A stretch of 64,000 nucleotides of DNA from Flagellimonas amoyensis (GTDB lineage Bacteria; Bacteroidota; Bacteroidia; Flavobacteriales; Flavobacteriaceae): contig NZ_QBUK01000007.1 of the NCBI RefSeq assembly GCF_003058265.1, positions 124,001 through 188,000 on the forward strand, read 5' to 3'. The position numbers and the translations under genes are program-made. How positions within the stretch are numbered: position 1 is the first letter of the stretch; every line of letters starts with the position of its first letter. The notes under the pieces were generated by a model. The model saw nothing but the letters and a program-made list of their open reading frames with translations, was not told where the DNA came from and did not search any database. This document shows, in pieces, positions 33,331 through 42,317 of the stretch.

Positions 33331-33897
33331 TTGAAAACCCAAAGGGAACGCATACCATTTTATATAATAACGGGAGGCCCAGGTGTCGGGAAGACCACCC
33401 TATTGGAAGAACTTCAAAACAGGGGCTTTGGAACAGTTCCCGAAATCGCACGGAAACTGATCAAAGAACAACAGGAAATTGACGGCGAAGCTTTGCCCTG
33501 GAAGAACAAAAAACGGTACATGACGCTGATGTTCCATCGCTCCGTGGAAAGTTTAAAAACAACAATCAAGGCGTACAGTGGGACCCAACCCGTATTCTTT
33601 GACCGTGGTTTTTTGGACGCCCTCTGCTATGCCTCTATGGAAGGCATCCCGATTGACCAAGAAATGAAAACGGTATCGGAAACCTTACGGTACAATACCT
33701 CCGTCTTCATATTACCTCCTTGGCAGGAAATCTACCAAACGGACGAACAACGCAAACAAGATTGGAATGAGGCCGTGTTCACCTACAATAAAATGATCCA
33801 GACCTATCGAGGATACCAATACGACCTTATTGAAGTTCCCAAGACTTCTGTCCAAGACAGGGCTGACTTCATCGTTGACTTTATCAAGAACAATTAA
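33331..33897 (+). CDS. AAA_28-like P-loop ATPase/kinase-like protein
   Basis: 188 aa with TTG start (the only usable one; an ATG at 33297 is followed by a stop after four more codons). Walker A GGPGVGKTTLLEEL at residues 15-28; PEIARKLIKEQQEIDGEALP; FFDRGFLDALCYA as Walker B-like; then IFILPPWQEIYQTDEQRKQD and a C-terminal EVPKTSVQDRADFIVDFI. This is the AAA_28 pattern, related to small nucleotide-binding and kinase-like proteins. The role is not known. It lies 96 bp after the STING-like gene on the same strand; whether they work together is undetermined. Confidence 0.8.
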   Translation: MKTQRERIPFYIITGGPGVGKTTLLEELQNRGFGTVPEIARKLIKEQQEIDGEALPWKNKKRYMTLMFHRSVESLKTTIKAYSGTQPVFFDRGFLDALCYASMEGIPIDQEMKTVSETLRYNTSVFILPPWQEIYQTDEQRKQDWNEAVFTYNKMIQTYRGYQYDLIEVPKTSVQDRADFIVDFIKNN

Positions 33898-34328
33898 TAC
33901 TGGTCAATTACCTCTCCCCAAAATACCTAATCAAAACAATCCAACTTTTCTTCCAAGACCATTGGCCTATTTTTGCAATTATGTTGCATTCTTTCTGATG
34001 GGTTGGCTACTGTTGCACTCGTCTTTATTGGTCATTCAAATGCAACGGTATCCCAATGATTTTGCTCTTTGTGCCTTGCTCGACATAACCGGTCTAATTT
34101 CATCTTGGACGAGATTCATAACTGCTTCTTTCAATATACCGCAGGCCTTGAGTTCATGGTAGTCACCTACCTATTATAAAATTCATACTTGTGCACATAG
34201 GAATTACTATTGATTCCTGGATGGAGGCCACTACTTTGGCATTAGTCCTTCTTTTTTGGAATGGAATTGAACCGATTTGCAATACACTTTCGAATAATAT
34301 AGGCTTTACCATATACTAAAGGTAGTTG
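33898..34328. other. Gene-free intergenic stretch
   Basis: A 431-bp gap between the convergent AAA_28 and PAS-LuxR genes. A short minus-strand frame (HELKACGILKEAVMNLVQDE and onward, near 34030-34160) looks faintly protein-like but has no proper start and ends early; it could be a decayed gene. No RNA gene or clear terminator was recognised. Confidence 0.4.
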
Positions 34329-35093
34329 TCATACCCAGCCTTTTTCCAAACCAAATTTCAACAACTGAAGCACGGAACTGGTCTGCGTTTTTTTAAAGAT
34401 ACGCTTTCGGTGTGTGCTGACCGTATGCGGGCTTATACTCAAGATATCAGCAATCTCGGTCGTTTGGCACTCATCGACCAGTAGCAGGAAAACTTCCATT
34501 TCCCTTTTGGTGAGCATGTCCTTCTGTGATGTGTCTTTTTCAGCAGGCAGGATATCAAAATAGGATGGTTCGCCTTCAAGTCCAATGATGGACAACACCA
34601 TTTTATTGCTCTGCTTTAGGTCAGTGATGTCCGTAAAGATTACAAAAGTCCTGAGTACGGCTCCTTCCTCATCGCTTTGGATGACTGCGACCTGCTGCAG
34701 TAGCCTTTTGATTTGACCATCCTTGCACCGGATCCTAAAATCATATCTGGTCTTATACCTGAATACTTTTTCCGTTGGAAGGTTTCCCCAAAAATCGGTT
34801 ATGGTCGCTTCAAAGTCAAGATAGGTGCCCAGGTCATCGGGATGGATCGCTTCCAGAAATTTTTCCAAGGTAAATTCCTCCAAGGGATAGCCCAACAATT
34901 GTGTGATGGACTCATTCTTGTATTCCATCTGCATTTGTGGTGGACTAAAGATGAAATAACAATAATCGCCCACTTGGAAGAGATTGAGTATCTTTTTGTA
35001 GATATCCATCTCTATATGTAGTTCCTGAGGGGTCTTGTGCTGGCCAATTTCCTTCCAAATATCAGTGGCCTTTTGGAGTGTGTGCTTGTTCAT
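34329..35093 (-). CDS. PAS-domain LuxR-type transcriptional regulator
   Basis: 254 aa. A PAS domain at about 45-165 (YFIFSPPQMQMEYKNESITQ, LLGYPLEEFTLEKFLEAIHP, DFRIRCKDGQIKRLLQQVAV, LRTFVIFTDITDLKQ) and a C-terminal LuxR HTH at about 190-250 (MLTKREMEVFLLLVDECQTT, EIADILSISPHTVSTHRKRI, FKKTQTSS). It is a one-component sensor-regulator; the ligand is unknown. It is divergent from the DUF2135 gene, with a 26-nt palindrome between them. The start is the first ATG after a stop, about 60 bp inside that palindrome. Confidence 0.9.
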   Translation of the reverse strand: MNKHTLQKATDIWKEIGQHKTPQELHIEMDIYKKILNLFQVGDYCYFIFSPPQMQMEYKNESITQLLGYPLEEFTLEKFLEAIHPDDLGTYLDFEATITDFWGNLPTEKVFRYKTRYDFRIRCKDGQIKRLLQQVAVIQSDEEGAVLRTFVIFTDITDLKQSNKMVLSIIGLEGEPSYFDILPAEKDTSQKDMLTKREMEVFLLLVDECQTTEIADILSISPHTVSTHRKRIFKKTQTSSVLQLLKFGLEKGWV

Positions 35094-35153
35094 TCACCGG
35101 GGGTTACTGAATCTCTAACGTCAAATATTGGGAATTTTGAAAAAGAATACATT

Positions 35154-35179
35154 AAAAATACCCTCTGGAGGGTATTTTT
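35154..35179. promoter_or_regulatory. 26-nt palindrome between divergent genes
   Basis: AAAAATACCCTC and its reverse complement are separated by TG, giving 12-bp arms. Both neighbouring genes start here and point away, so there is no transcript to end. It is more likely an operator, for instance of the adjacent PAS-LuxR regulator, or the remnant of an element, than a terminator. Confidence 0.55.
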
Positions 35180-35271
35180 TAATAGATGTTCAATTTATAG
35201 TTTAGACTTTTGAAAAAAATTGAAGTTTTTGGGTGTCATGATCACTTTTCCGATCATGCCCGATACCACAA

Positions 35272-36903
35272 GTGAACACCCCTAGCCTACATATCATACC
35301 CTGCTTTACTCGCAGCCATAAATCTATAATTAACCAAGTCAATCTGATTGCCATGTTCCTTTTTGGTACCGTCGGGTTTTCCCAAACGGTCCTCAAAAAA
35401 GGGGAAGACCATTCCTACCAGGGATATGTATCCACCATCGTTGTATCGGACGACCCATCCGGCTATATGAAATCGTTCGAGATCGGTATCCAGTGGACGA
35501 CCTTTATGGGAGAACCTGTAGAAAATTATTCCTTCTCCTGGGAGGCCAACGATCGGTTCAGGACAAAGGTCGATGGAAAGACCGTCACCATTTCAAAATA
35601 CGAACTGGACAAATATCCAGACCTGATAAAGGAACTGGAAGCGGTAAAACCATCCCGGGCGGATGTGGTACTGTACGGAAAGGCAAAGGGAGGGTCTGCA
35701 AGCGTCAAACCGGGAAGCCTGCCCAATGAGCCACGTTTGTTCGTGCAAAATGGAGGCTCGGTAAAAAAATCAGGGCAGTCCTACAGGGTCTATAACCTCT
35801 TGGGCACATTTGTATATGAGGTATCCGACAGTAACCTCCTCTTTGGCACCAGCGGAAAAAAGATAGCGGGATCCATCGTGGGCGGAAGCCCCAATTGGAA
35901 CAACTTCATCCAATGGAGGGACAAGCAAACCTATCTCGGCGGGGTTTCAAGTGTGGCAGACTACCATGTGCTCAATTACTCCCCGGCCGAATATGGCAAC
36001 CTGTCCGCAGATGAAAAGGAAAATGCCGACCGCAGGTTCAAGAACATCTACAAGATAGTGGATGAACTAGAGATAAGGGCATCCTTGAAGACCTTGGAAT
36101 GGGGATACCAACTGGAATCCATTGCCAGGGAGTACCTGAAAAGGGAAAAGAAAGAAGAAGAAGAGGAGGAGGAAGAGGAAGAAAGCGAAAAAGATGAGGA
36201 TGATTTTTGGTCCGATGAAGACACTATCGGTGGGGACGATTCCGATTTTTGGGATTCCGATGGGAAGCATCAAGAGGCCACTGATGATGACTTTTGGTCA
36301 TCGGACCGTTTGCAGGTGGACGTAATCGCCCCAAGGAACGGCTCCACGAGCCAGACCAATGTGATCGACTTTGCCGCCAAATATAATATACAGAGTGATG
36401 GCTTCACCGGGGTAGTGCTCTATAATGGCATCGAACAGCAGTTATTGCCATCCGATGGCCAATTCCGGGGAAAACTGGTCCTCAAGGCGGGCACCAACAA
36501 TATCCGTTTCCAGATCCGCCATGGGGAAACCGTCCTCAATGACCAACAAGTGGTCGTCAACTACACCGGGAAGCCGCTAAAGCTCAGGAGCACCCTAACG
36601 TGGAATGGACGTGCCGACATCGACCTACATTTGACCGATCCGAACAATGAGCATTGTTATCACGGGAACAAAAATACGAAACTGGCGGTGTTGGACGTGG
36701 ACAATACCCAGGCCTATGGGCCGGAGAACATCAGTGTGGAGCACATGATCAGCGGGGAATATACCATAAGCGTTGTGAACTATTCCAATACCCCGGGCAT
36801 CAAGGCCACGGTCTACATCTTTTTGGACGAAAGGCTCCACACTACCAAGGACATTTATTTTGACCACCAGAGAGAAGTGGTCGTTGAACGTATCAACCAT
36901 TGA
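35272..36903 (+). CDS. Exported DUF2135 protein with acidic DFW-repeat linker
   Basis: 543 aa; the start is uncertain because the signal peptide ends at VGFSQ, about residue 38, making the n-region long. An N-terminal globular part (about 40-280), then an acidic low-complexity linker (about 288-345) with a run of glutamates and three DFW motifs (DDFWSDE, SDFWDSD, DDFWSSD), then a beta-rich domain (VIAPRNGSTSQTNVIDF) and a C-terminal DUF2135 domain (LTWNGRADIDLHLTDPNNEH, CYHGNKNT, VDNTQAYGPENISVEH). DUF2135 proteins carry a metal-site-like DxDLH motif; function unknown. The gene opens a five-gene run of exported proteins. Confidence 0.75.
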   Translation: MNTPSLHIIPCFTRSHKSIINQVNLIAMFLFGTVGFSQTVLKKGEDHSYQGYVSTIVVSDDPSGYMKSFEIGIQWTTFMGEPVENYSFSWEANDRFRTKVDGKTVTISKYELDKYPDLIKELEAVKPSRADVVLYGKAKGGSASVKPGSLPNEPRLFVQNGGSVKKSGQSYRVYNLLGTFVYEVSDSNLLFGTSGKKIAGSIVGGSPNWNNFIQWRDKQTYLGGVSSVADYHVLNYSPAEYGNLSADEKENADRRFKNIYKIVDELEIRASLKTLEWGYQLESIAREYLKREKKEEEEEEEEEESEKDEDDFWSDEDTIGGDDSDFWDSDGKHQEATDDDFWSSDRLQVDVIAPRNGSTSQTNVIDFAAKYNIQSDGFTGVVLYNGIEQQLLPSDGQFRGKLVLKAGTNNIRFQIRHGETVLNDQQVVVNYTGKPLKLRSTLTWNGRADIDLHLTDPNNEHCYHGNKNTKLAVLDVDNTQAYGPENISVEHMISGEYTISVVNYSNTPGIKATVYIFLDERLHTTKDIYFDHQREVVVERINH

Positions 36904-36906
36904 CCC

Positions 36907-38025
36907 ATGAAGCACCGATTTTCTTTTCTCTTTTTGATCATATCCCTTGCCGTTTCCCATGCCCAAAATGACAGCGAACTGGCCAAGAGCTTTTTTTCAC
37001 GGGCAGAAAAAGAGTATGGGGACAAAAACTTTGCGGCCTCCCTGGACTATTTGCAAAAAGTGTCCGAATACCTCAGGGGCTCTACCTATTCCAAGGTCGA
37101 GTTCCTCTATGTGATGAACTACTACAAGACAAAAAAATACAAGGAAGCCAATCAGCATGTAAAACGGTTCTTTAATGAAAACCCTTCCTCCTCTTCCTCC
37201 ATGTACATCGAGATCATGGAAATCTTGCCCGACCTGAAATCCTATGCGGACGAGATCGAACGCCGGGAGAGGGAGCAGGCGGAAGCCGCCGAAAGGGAAA
37301 GGATCCGTAGGGAAAAAGAGGCCGAGGCAGCCGCAGAACGCCAACGGATTCGCAAGGAAGAGGAAACACAAAAGATCCAAATGCAGTTGGAACAGGGCAT
37401 CAAACCCGATAAGTACCACTATGTGGGGAGTTTCACCCCTGAAGGCCTGGCCGTGATCCAAAGCGAACAAAGTAGAAAATATGGTTATGTGGACAAAACG
37501 GCAAAAGAGGTCGTCCCGCCCGAGTACGAGGAAGCCGAAGATTTTAAAGAGGGCTTCGCCAAGGTAAAACTAAATGGCAAGTGGGGCCTGATCGACCCCA
37601 CCGGATGGCAGATGACCCCATTTAAGTACGATGAGATCAGTTTTTTTGCAAACGACATGGCCGCAGTCATGTTAAACCATAAATGGGGATTTGTGAACAT
37701 TGCCGGGGAAGAAACGGTGCCATTGGTCTACGACGAGGTCCATTATTTCAAAAATGGTCTTACAACCGTGACCAAGAATAATAAAAAAGCACTGATCAAT
37801 AAAGTGGGCAAAGAGCTGACCGCTTTCAAATATGACACTATTTATAGTTATTACGAGGGTATGGCAGCAGTGTCCATCAATGGCAAATATGGGTTCATTG
37901 ACACATCCGGAAAGGAAGTCATCCCTTTGATATATGATGATCACGAACCTTTTAAAGGGCCCTTCGCCAAGGTAAAGCTGGACGGAAAATGGTTCCTCAT
38001 AGATAAAAATGGAAAAGGGCTATAA
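36907..38025 (+). CDS. Exported TPR/coiled-coil protein with WG repeats
   Basis: 372 aa. Signal peptide MKHRFSFLFLIISLAVSHAQ, a helical TPR-like N-terminus (SFFSRAEKEYGDKNFAASLD, YYKTKKYKEANQHVKRFF), a charged coiled coil (about 115-160, REREQAEAAERERIRREKEA), then WG repeats from about 165 to the end with units such as KLNGKWGLIDPTG, MLNHKWGFVNIAGEE, SINGKYGFIDTSGKEVIPLI. WG-repeat proteins are beta-structured surface or periplasmic proteins of unclear role. The ATG lies 3 bp after the previous stop, so the genes are coupled. Secretion to the periplasm is inferred from the leader. Confidence 0.85.
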   Translation: MKHRFSFLFLIISLAVSHAQNDSELAKSFFSRAEKEYGDKNFAASLDYLQKVSEYLRGSTYSKVEFLYVMNYYKTKKYKEANQHVKRFFNENPSSSSSMYIEIMEILPDLKSYADEIERREREQAEAAERERIRREKEAEAAAERQRIRKEEETQKIQMQLEQGIKPDKYHYVGSFTPEGLAVIQSEQSRKYGYVDKTAKEVVPPEYEEAEDFKEGFAKVKLNGKWGLIDPTGWQMTPFKYDEISFFANDMAAVMLNHKWGFVNIAGEETVPLVYDEVHYFKNGLTTVTKNNKKALINKVGKELTAFKYDTIYSYYEGMAAVSINGKYGFIDTSGKEVIPLIYDDHEPFKGPFAKVKLDGKWFLIDKNGKGL

Positions 38026-38124
38026 TTATGTATACAACACTGGGAGGATCACGTCATTTTTACAAATATCCGTCTGGGACTGGCTTTATATCAAGCCAAG
38101 AATATTCAATCAAATAATTTTACA

Positions 38125-39027
38125 ATGAAAAAAATACTTTTTACCACAACAATGTTGATAGGGCTTTTTGTCCAATTGAACGCTCAAAGCAGTTATGATG
38201 GCATCTCTGATTTCTATGAAGGGCTTGCCTCGGTTTCCGTCAATGAGAAATGGGGCTATATAGACCAGACCGGTAAGCTGGTCATACCTATAAAATATGA
38301 CATTGCCTATCAATTCATTGACGGAATGGCCGCAGTGGCCATAGATGGTAAGTACGGCCATATAAATAAGCAAGGCACTGAGGTCACCCCCTTAAAATAT
38401 GACTGGGTCTATTATTTCACTGAAGGGGCCGCATTGGTACAAATGGGCGATAAAATTGGCCTGGTCAATAGGGAAGGAAAGGAAATCACACCCATTAAGT
38501 ACTTGATCAATCCCGATATTCTGCCCGAAGGGACAGGCAGCTATTTTTCCGAAGGATTGCTCGTCGTTCATGTGGGCGATTGGGATACCGGCAAGGCGGC
38601 ATACATCGATACAAAGGGCAAAGAGGCCATACCTCCAATGTATGATAGAGCCAATCAATTTTCTGAAGGATTGGCTGCTGTTTCAAACGATGGTTATGCT
38701 GGTTTTATAGATCGTACGGGTAAAGAAGTCATTCCTTTAAAATACGATGAAGCATGGGGTTTCTCTGAAGGCTCTTCAATTGTCAAACTTGATGGAAAAT
38801 ATGGATTGATCGATACGTCGGGAAAAGAATTGGTCTCTCCCCAATACGATAGAATTGGGTATTTTTCCGAGGGATTGGCCACGGTAAGAAAGGATGGGAA
38901 GTATGGCTACATGAATCGAAAGGGGCAATTGGTAATTCCCATAAAATATGACGAGGCCCATGCATTTAGCAACGGAGAGGCAAGTGTCAAAGAAAATGGA
39001 CAATACTTCACTATCTACAAACCATAA
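38125..39027 (+). CDS. Exported WG-repeat protein
   Basis: 300 aa made almost wholly of about ten WG repeats: signal peptide KKILFTTTMLIGLFVQLNAQ, then units such as VNEKWGYIDQTGKLVIPIKY, IDGKYGHINKQGTEVTPLKY, LDGKYGLIDTSGKELVSPQY and RKDGKYGYMNRKGQLVIPIKY-like sequence. Units are ~25-30 residues. It is a paralogue of the C-terminal part of the preceding gene. A 99-bp gap separates them and may hold a promoter. Function unknown; the WG module may bind envelope or polysaccharide components. Confidence 0.88.
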   Translation: MKKILFTTTMLIGLFVQLNAQSSYDGISDFYEGLASVSVNEKWGYIDQTGKLVIPIKYDIAYQFIDGMAAVAIDGKYGHINKQGTEVTPLKYDWVYYFTEGAALVQMGDKIGLVNREGKEITPIKYLINPDILPEGTGSYFSEGLLVVHVGDWDTGKAAYIDTKGKEAIPPMYDRANQFSEGLAAVSNDGYAGFIDRTGKEVIPLKYDEAWGFSEGSSIVKLDGKYGLIDTSGKELVSPQYDRIGYFSEGLATVRKDGKYGYMNRKGQLVIPIKYDEAHAFSNGEASVKENGQYFTIYKP

Positions 39028-39070
39028 ACTCGGTATTGGATATAAAAATTTCAGCTACAAACTTAAATGG

Positions 39071-39328
39071 ATGGATATGGGAACCAAAGCCTGCCCAAAA
39101 ATAAAGTCGGCCGTCCTGATTCTTATGCTGTGTCTGTGCGCTACGGGCTGTTCCTGTGCCAAAAAATACACCCATCTCCAAGCCAAGTATATGGAGAGTA
39201 CGGCACTGATGCAGACCAAGGATACTGATCATAAACGACAATTGCAGGAAAAGGACCGGCAAATAGAGGAATTGCTGTTGCACATCAAACGCCTCAACCT
39301 GAAAATAAAGGAATTGGACCCCAAATGA
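39071..39328 (+). CDS. Small coiled-coil lipoprotein
   Basis: 85 aa from ATG 39071 (ATG 39077 is equally possible). The N-terminus is lipoprotein-like (SAVLILMLCLCATGCSC), followed by a helical, strongly charged tail (KDTDHKRQLQEKDRQIEELL, LHIKRLNLKIKELDPK), probably a coiled coil. Its stop overlaps the ATG of the next gene by four bases (ATGA), so translation is coupled. No family recognised. A longer frame begins inside the preceding gene but its leader makes no sense as a signal. Confidence 0.6.
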   Translation: MDMGTKACPKIKSAVLILMLCLCATGCSCAKKYTHLQAKYMESTALMQTKDTDHKRQLQEKDRQIEELLLHIKRLNLKIKELDPK

Positions 39329-39912
39329 AACGTATGCGAAGCTCCGTACTCCTATTACTCTGTTTATGTGGCATAACCCTTGCCGCCCAGGAAAACGAAT
39401 GGAACAGGCTCATCGGTCTATTGCAAAAAGAGGCCACTTTTTTTGAAGGAAAAAAAGGGTTCATACAATTGGTCAAAAGCGAATACAATACCTTTTCAAT
39501 GGAGAAAGTGACCGTGACCGATTCGTTGGTCGTGTTCGGTATGCGGCTGCAAGACCGTTTTGGGAACGAGGGATCGGAACAATATCTGGAAGAATTTACC
39601 GTGTTTTACAGTCCCGAAACAGAAATTGTCTCGGCGGAATTGTTCTATGGCCATTCGTACTATTTTTCAGATTTTCCCGATTCCCAGTTCCTACTGCTGG
39701 AATTTGACGAGAGGTTTCCAATGATACAGAAGACTGTTTCGGTTTACAAAGACCTAAAAACAGGACAAACGGACCGTTCGGAGATGGAGCAGACGACCGA
39801 TCAGATCATTTTTCCGATCCGCCGTAAAAACAGGGCTGTGATATTTAAGGCGATCGATCAATATCAGCTCAAATCCCTAAAGCCCCGATTGGACGATGAC
39901 CGTAACCACTGA
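39325..39912 (+). CDS. Exported protein of unknown function
   Basis: 195 aa with a clear signal peptide (MRSSVLLLLCLCGITLAAQ, cleavage near residue 21). The mature part is mixed alpha/beta (EWNRLIGLLQKEATFFEGKK, VTVTDSLVVFGMRLQDRFGN, EFTVFYSPETEIVSAELFYG, YYFSDFPDSQFLLLEFDERF) without a recognised domain or catalytic motif. It is the last gene of the run begun at 35272, and the overlap with the preceding lipoprotein suggests a complex of envelope proteins. The 112-bp gap after it holds no gene. Confidence 0.65.
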   Translation: MKRMRSSVLLLLCLCGITLAAQENEWNRLIGLLQKEATFFEGKKGFIQLVKSEYNTFSMEKVTVTDSLVVFGMRLQDRFGNEGSEQYLEEFTVFYSPETEIVSAELFYGHSYYFSDFPDSQFLLLEFDERFPMIQKTVSVYKDLKTGQTDRSEMEQTTDQIIFPIRRKNRAVIFKAIDQYQLKSLKPRLDDDRNH

Positions 39913-40024
39913 ACCTATAAAGTCAGGCACGGTGATATGGTCGTTTCCCCAAGGTTCGGATAGGTCGATCGCTTGTTCCGTGAAGAAAATGCATGTGCAA
40001 AACAAATCATAAAGAGGCTTCAGC

Positions 40025-40555
40025 ATGAAAATAAACAGACCCTTCAACCAGCTCACCAAATCGGAATATTTCCCGATCATTGAAAATCACAAGCAATATT
40101 CCGATTTCAATACCTTGGGACTTTATCGTTCCCTTTTGGAAAACCAAAACCTGGACCTGGAGGATAAACTGGAACTTAGGGATTTTGCCAACGGCCATTT
40201 TCAAAAGACCTATGATTTCTTGCAGCTCAAAGACCCACAGACCTATTTCGGGGTCTCCACTTTGGGTGAAGAGCTTACGCGGGGCGATGAACTGAACCTC
40301 TGGCGGCTGATCCACGAAAACCAGCAAAAAATCCTAAAGGAGAAGAAAATCAAGCACCGTAATTTCGGTGCATACTCCAAACATGATTGTGGCCATGAAC
40401 ATTGCCCCTATAATGGATTGATGATCAGGCAGGGAACTCCTTTGGCCGAAACGTCCATGTGCTTTGCCACCGATCAGGACAAGGATAGGAAAAAACAGAA
40501 GTCCCAACGCCTGAAAAAAGAAAAGCGGGATTGGAAGCGGAAAAGACCCTCTTGA
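40025..40555 (+). CDS. Hypothetical protein found near mobilization genes
   Basis: 176 aa, no signal peptide. A helical N-terminal ~85 residues (FNQLTKSEYFPIIENHKQYS, YRSLLENQNLDLEDKLELRD, FLQLKDPQTYFGVSTLG), then KHRNFGAYSKHDCGHEHCPY with a His/Cys cluster that may bind zinc, and a basic tail (DRKKQKSQRLKKEKRDWKRK) suggesting nucleic-acid binding. It is not recognised beyond similarity to proteins often carried on Bacteroidota elements. It lies 164 bp from the convergent coupling-protein gene, and the gap (40556-40719) holds no gene. Confidence 0.6.
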   Translation: MKINRPFNQLTKSEYFPIIENHKQYSDFNTLGLYRSLLENQNLDLEDKLELRDFANGHFQKTYDFLQLKDPQTYFGVSTLGEELTRGDELNLWRLIHENQQKILKEKKIKHRNFGAYSKHDCGHEHCPYNGLMIRQGTPLAETSMCFATDQDKDRKKQKSQRLKKEKRDWKRKRPS

Positions 40556-40719
40556 TAATTGCACAGTAACATTACTTTTCAACTGAATAAGCCAACGCCT
40601 GAACAGCTTAATTTCACTGCATTCGAGAAACCAGAAATGGTATTTCCATTGTGGGGCAATCCATTTATCACTTGTTAAAGCTGAACGCTTCTGCACAACT
40701 GAAAGACTTCACTGTTCCA

Positions 40720-42312
40720 TTAGGTTCTTTGGAAGATAGAACTTACTTCCTTATGTACTTTAAGGTAGTGCTCTTCCAAATGCCGTTCTGAAAATTCCAA
40801 TGGTTTGGGCAAACCTCGATCAATCACTGGCCTCGGAAACTGCACCTTCCGGTCCTTTCCATCCGCAAAGACCACAAATTCGCCCTGTCTTAATCGGAAG
40901 AACACTTCAGCCCTTCGTTTGGACACCTCCTTCTCCCCTTCCGTTATCCGTCTTTCCAGGTTCAACCCTGAACTTTTGCTCACACTCCGGGTCGGTATCT
41001 TGACCAACTCAAAAAACCGCTCATAATATCTTGCCGTGTCCGGGTCATTAACCTTTCCAAAGAACTGATAAGATAGATTAGAGAGAATCGCCTTACTGGC
41101 CTTCTCCCCGTACATCATATCGTTCTGCACTTTGTCCTGCAACACATAGACACTAACAATGTCATAACTTCGCAAAGTGGCCGGTATTCGGTGCATGTTC
41201 AATAGCCGTATAGTTGAGGCCTCCTCCAACAACATAAAGGAGGGCATGCGTTGCCGGATGGACATCTGTTTGGTGATGGTATGGATGATGGTGGCGATCA
41301 CCGGGGAAAGGGAAGCATCCTTTTGGGGATTGTTGACCAGGGCAATGACCGAGGGATTCTCGGCATTGTTGATATCCAAAGGGATCTCATCGGCCGACAA
41401 GACCATAAATATCTTTCGCGTACTGATCTTTTTAATGGCATTGGCCAAGGTGCTCATGACCCCGGCAGTCTGACGCTCCGACCCCACCCCACTGATAAAG
41501 GCATCCGCCATGGCACGAGAGGTAAGGTTCCCCCGAAGGAACTTGATCAAACTCTTGATTCCCAATTGTTGGTAAAGGGCCATCAGATGCGGCAGGGTAC
41601 AGAAATCGGGATAGTCCGTTTTCAATCGCCAGATCAACCCACTGATCAGCCCCTCTGCCGCATCCTTAAAGAACCTGGAGGTACTGTTCTCATCAGCATC
41701 CCGATGCTCCATCAGGTTCTCCAACAAGACCCTCGACACTTCATGGACACTTTCCTCATCGGGCAAGTACCGTGGTGCAATGGGATTCACCCGATGGTAT
41801 ATGGGCCCAAAGGAAACGATCCGGAAAGGCAACTTTTGGTCCTTCCATAGTGGAAAGGCCATTTCGGTGATCTCAAAATCCTTATAATCATGGATAATCC
41901 CAGAGAAACCTTGCTTCTTAAAATGCTCCAAAAAACCATAGATGACACTTTCGGTCTTCCCGCTCCCTGCAGAGGCCATCACGGACACCCCTCTACGGAT
42001 GTTCCCCAGGACCAGGCTCTTACCCTTGACCCGTAACCGTACCTCGAACACCTTGAAGGGTTGTTGGGTATCCTTATAATAGTCCACCATCCCAAAGATG
42101 ACTACATGGATGAACAACATGGGCAACCAAAACTTCAGGGCCATTTCCAAAAGGGAATCCCATCCCGATGCCAACCCGGTCCCAATGGCCAGGGCTACCA
42201 GAACCCCCAAACCAATACCAAATCCATCTCGGAGGTATCGGATGCACGCCCAGGAAACACCTATGCTTCCTATGAGGCAGATTACATTCGCAAACAGTGA
42301 CAAATTTTCCAT
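40720..42312 (-). CDS. mobC: Type IV coupling protein (MobC/TraG/VirD4-like)
   Basis: 530 aa. Two or three N-terminal TM segments (about 8-28, 33-50, 58-78), then Walker A ASAGSGKTESVIYGFLEHF (about 113-131), FSGIIHDYKDFEITEMAFPL, a Walker B in PSFMLLEEASTIRLLNMHRI, and YVLQDKVQNDMMYGEKASKA. This is the TraG/VirD4 family that feeds the relaxase-DNA complex to a mating pore; in Bacteroides mobilizable elements it is called MobC. It starts 5 bp after the relaxase-like gene. No mating-pore genes (TraG-TraQ set) are in the window. Confidence 0.92.
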   Translation of the reverse strand: MENLSLFANVICLIGSIGVSWACIRYLRDGFGIGLGVLVALAIGTGLASGWDSLLEMALKFWLPMLFIHVVIFGMVDYYKDTQQPFKVFEVRLRVKGKSLVLGNIRRGVSVMASAGSGKTESVIYGFLEHFKKQGFSGIIHDYKDFEITEMAFPLWKDQKLPFRIVSFGPIYHRVNPIAPRYLPDEESVHEVSRVLLENLMEHRDADENSTSRFFKDAAEGLISGLIWRLKTDYPDFCTLPHLMALYQQLGIKSLIKFLRGNLTSRAMADAFISGVGSERQTAGVMSTLANAIKKISTRKIFMVLSADEIPLDINNAENPSVIALVNNPQKDASLSPVIATIIHTITKQMSIRQRMPSFMLLEEASTIRLLNMHRIPATLRSYDIVSVYVLQDKVQNDMMYGEKASKAILSNLSYQFFGKVNDPDTARYYERFFELVKIPTRSVSKSSGLNLERRITEGEKEVSKRRAEVFFRLRQGEFVVFADGKDRKVQFPRPVIDRGLPKPLEFSERHLEEHYLKVHKEVSSIFQRT

Positions 42313-42317
42313 GGCTA

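Noticed and set aside
32500..33897. A CBASS operon around the STING-like gene
   Set aside because: No nucleotidyltransferase motif (GS...D-x-D) was found in the neighbouring genes, so a CBASS call would be unsupported.
33830..34162. A 110-codon plus-strand frame after the AAA_28 gene
   Set aside because: It begins inside that gene in another frame and encodes an incoherent mix; treated as non-coding.
38056..38077. TTTACAAATATCCGTCT, resembling the TTACGGA palindrome
   Set aside because: In neither direction is there a TAnnTTTG box at 21 bp, and the half sites match poorly.
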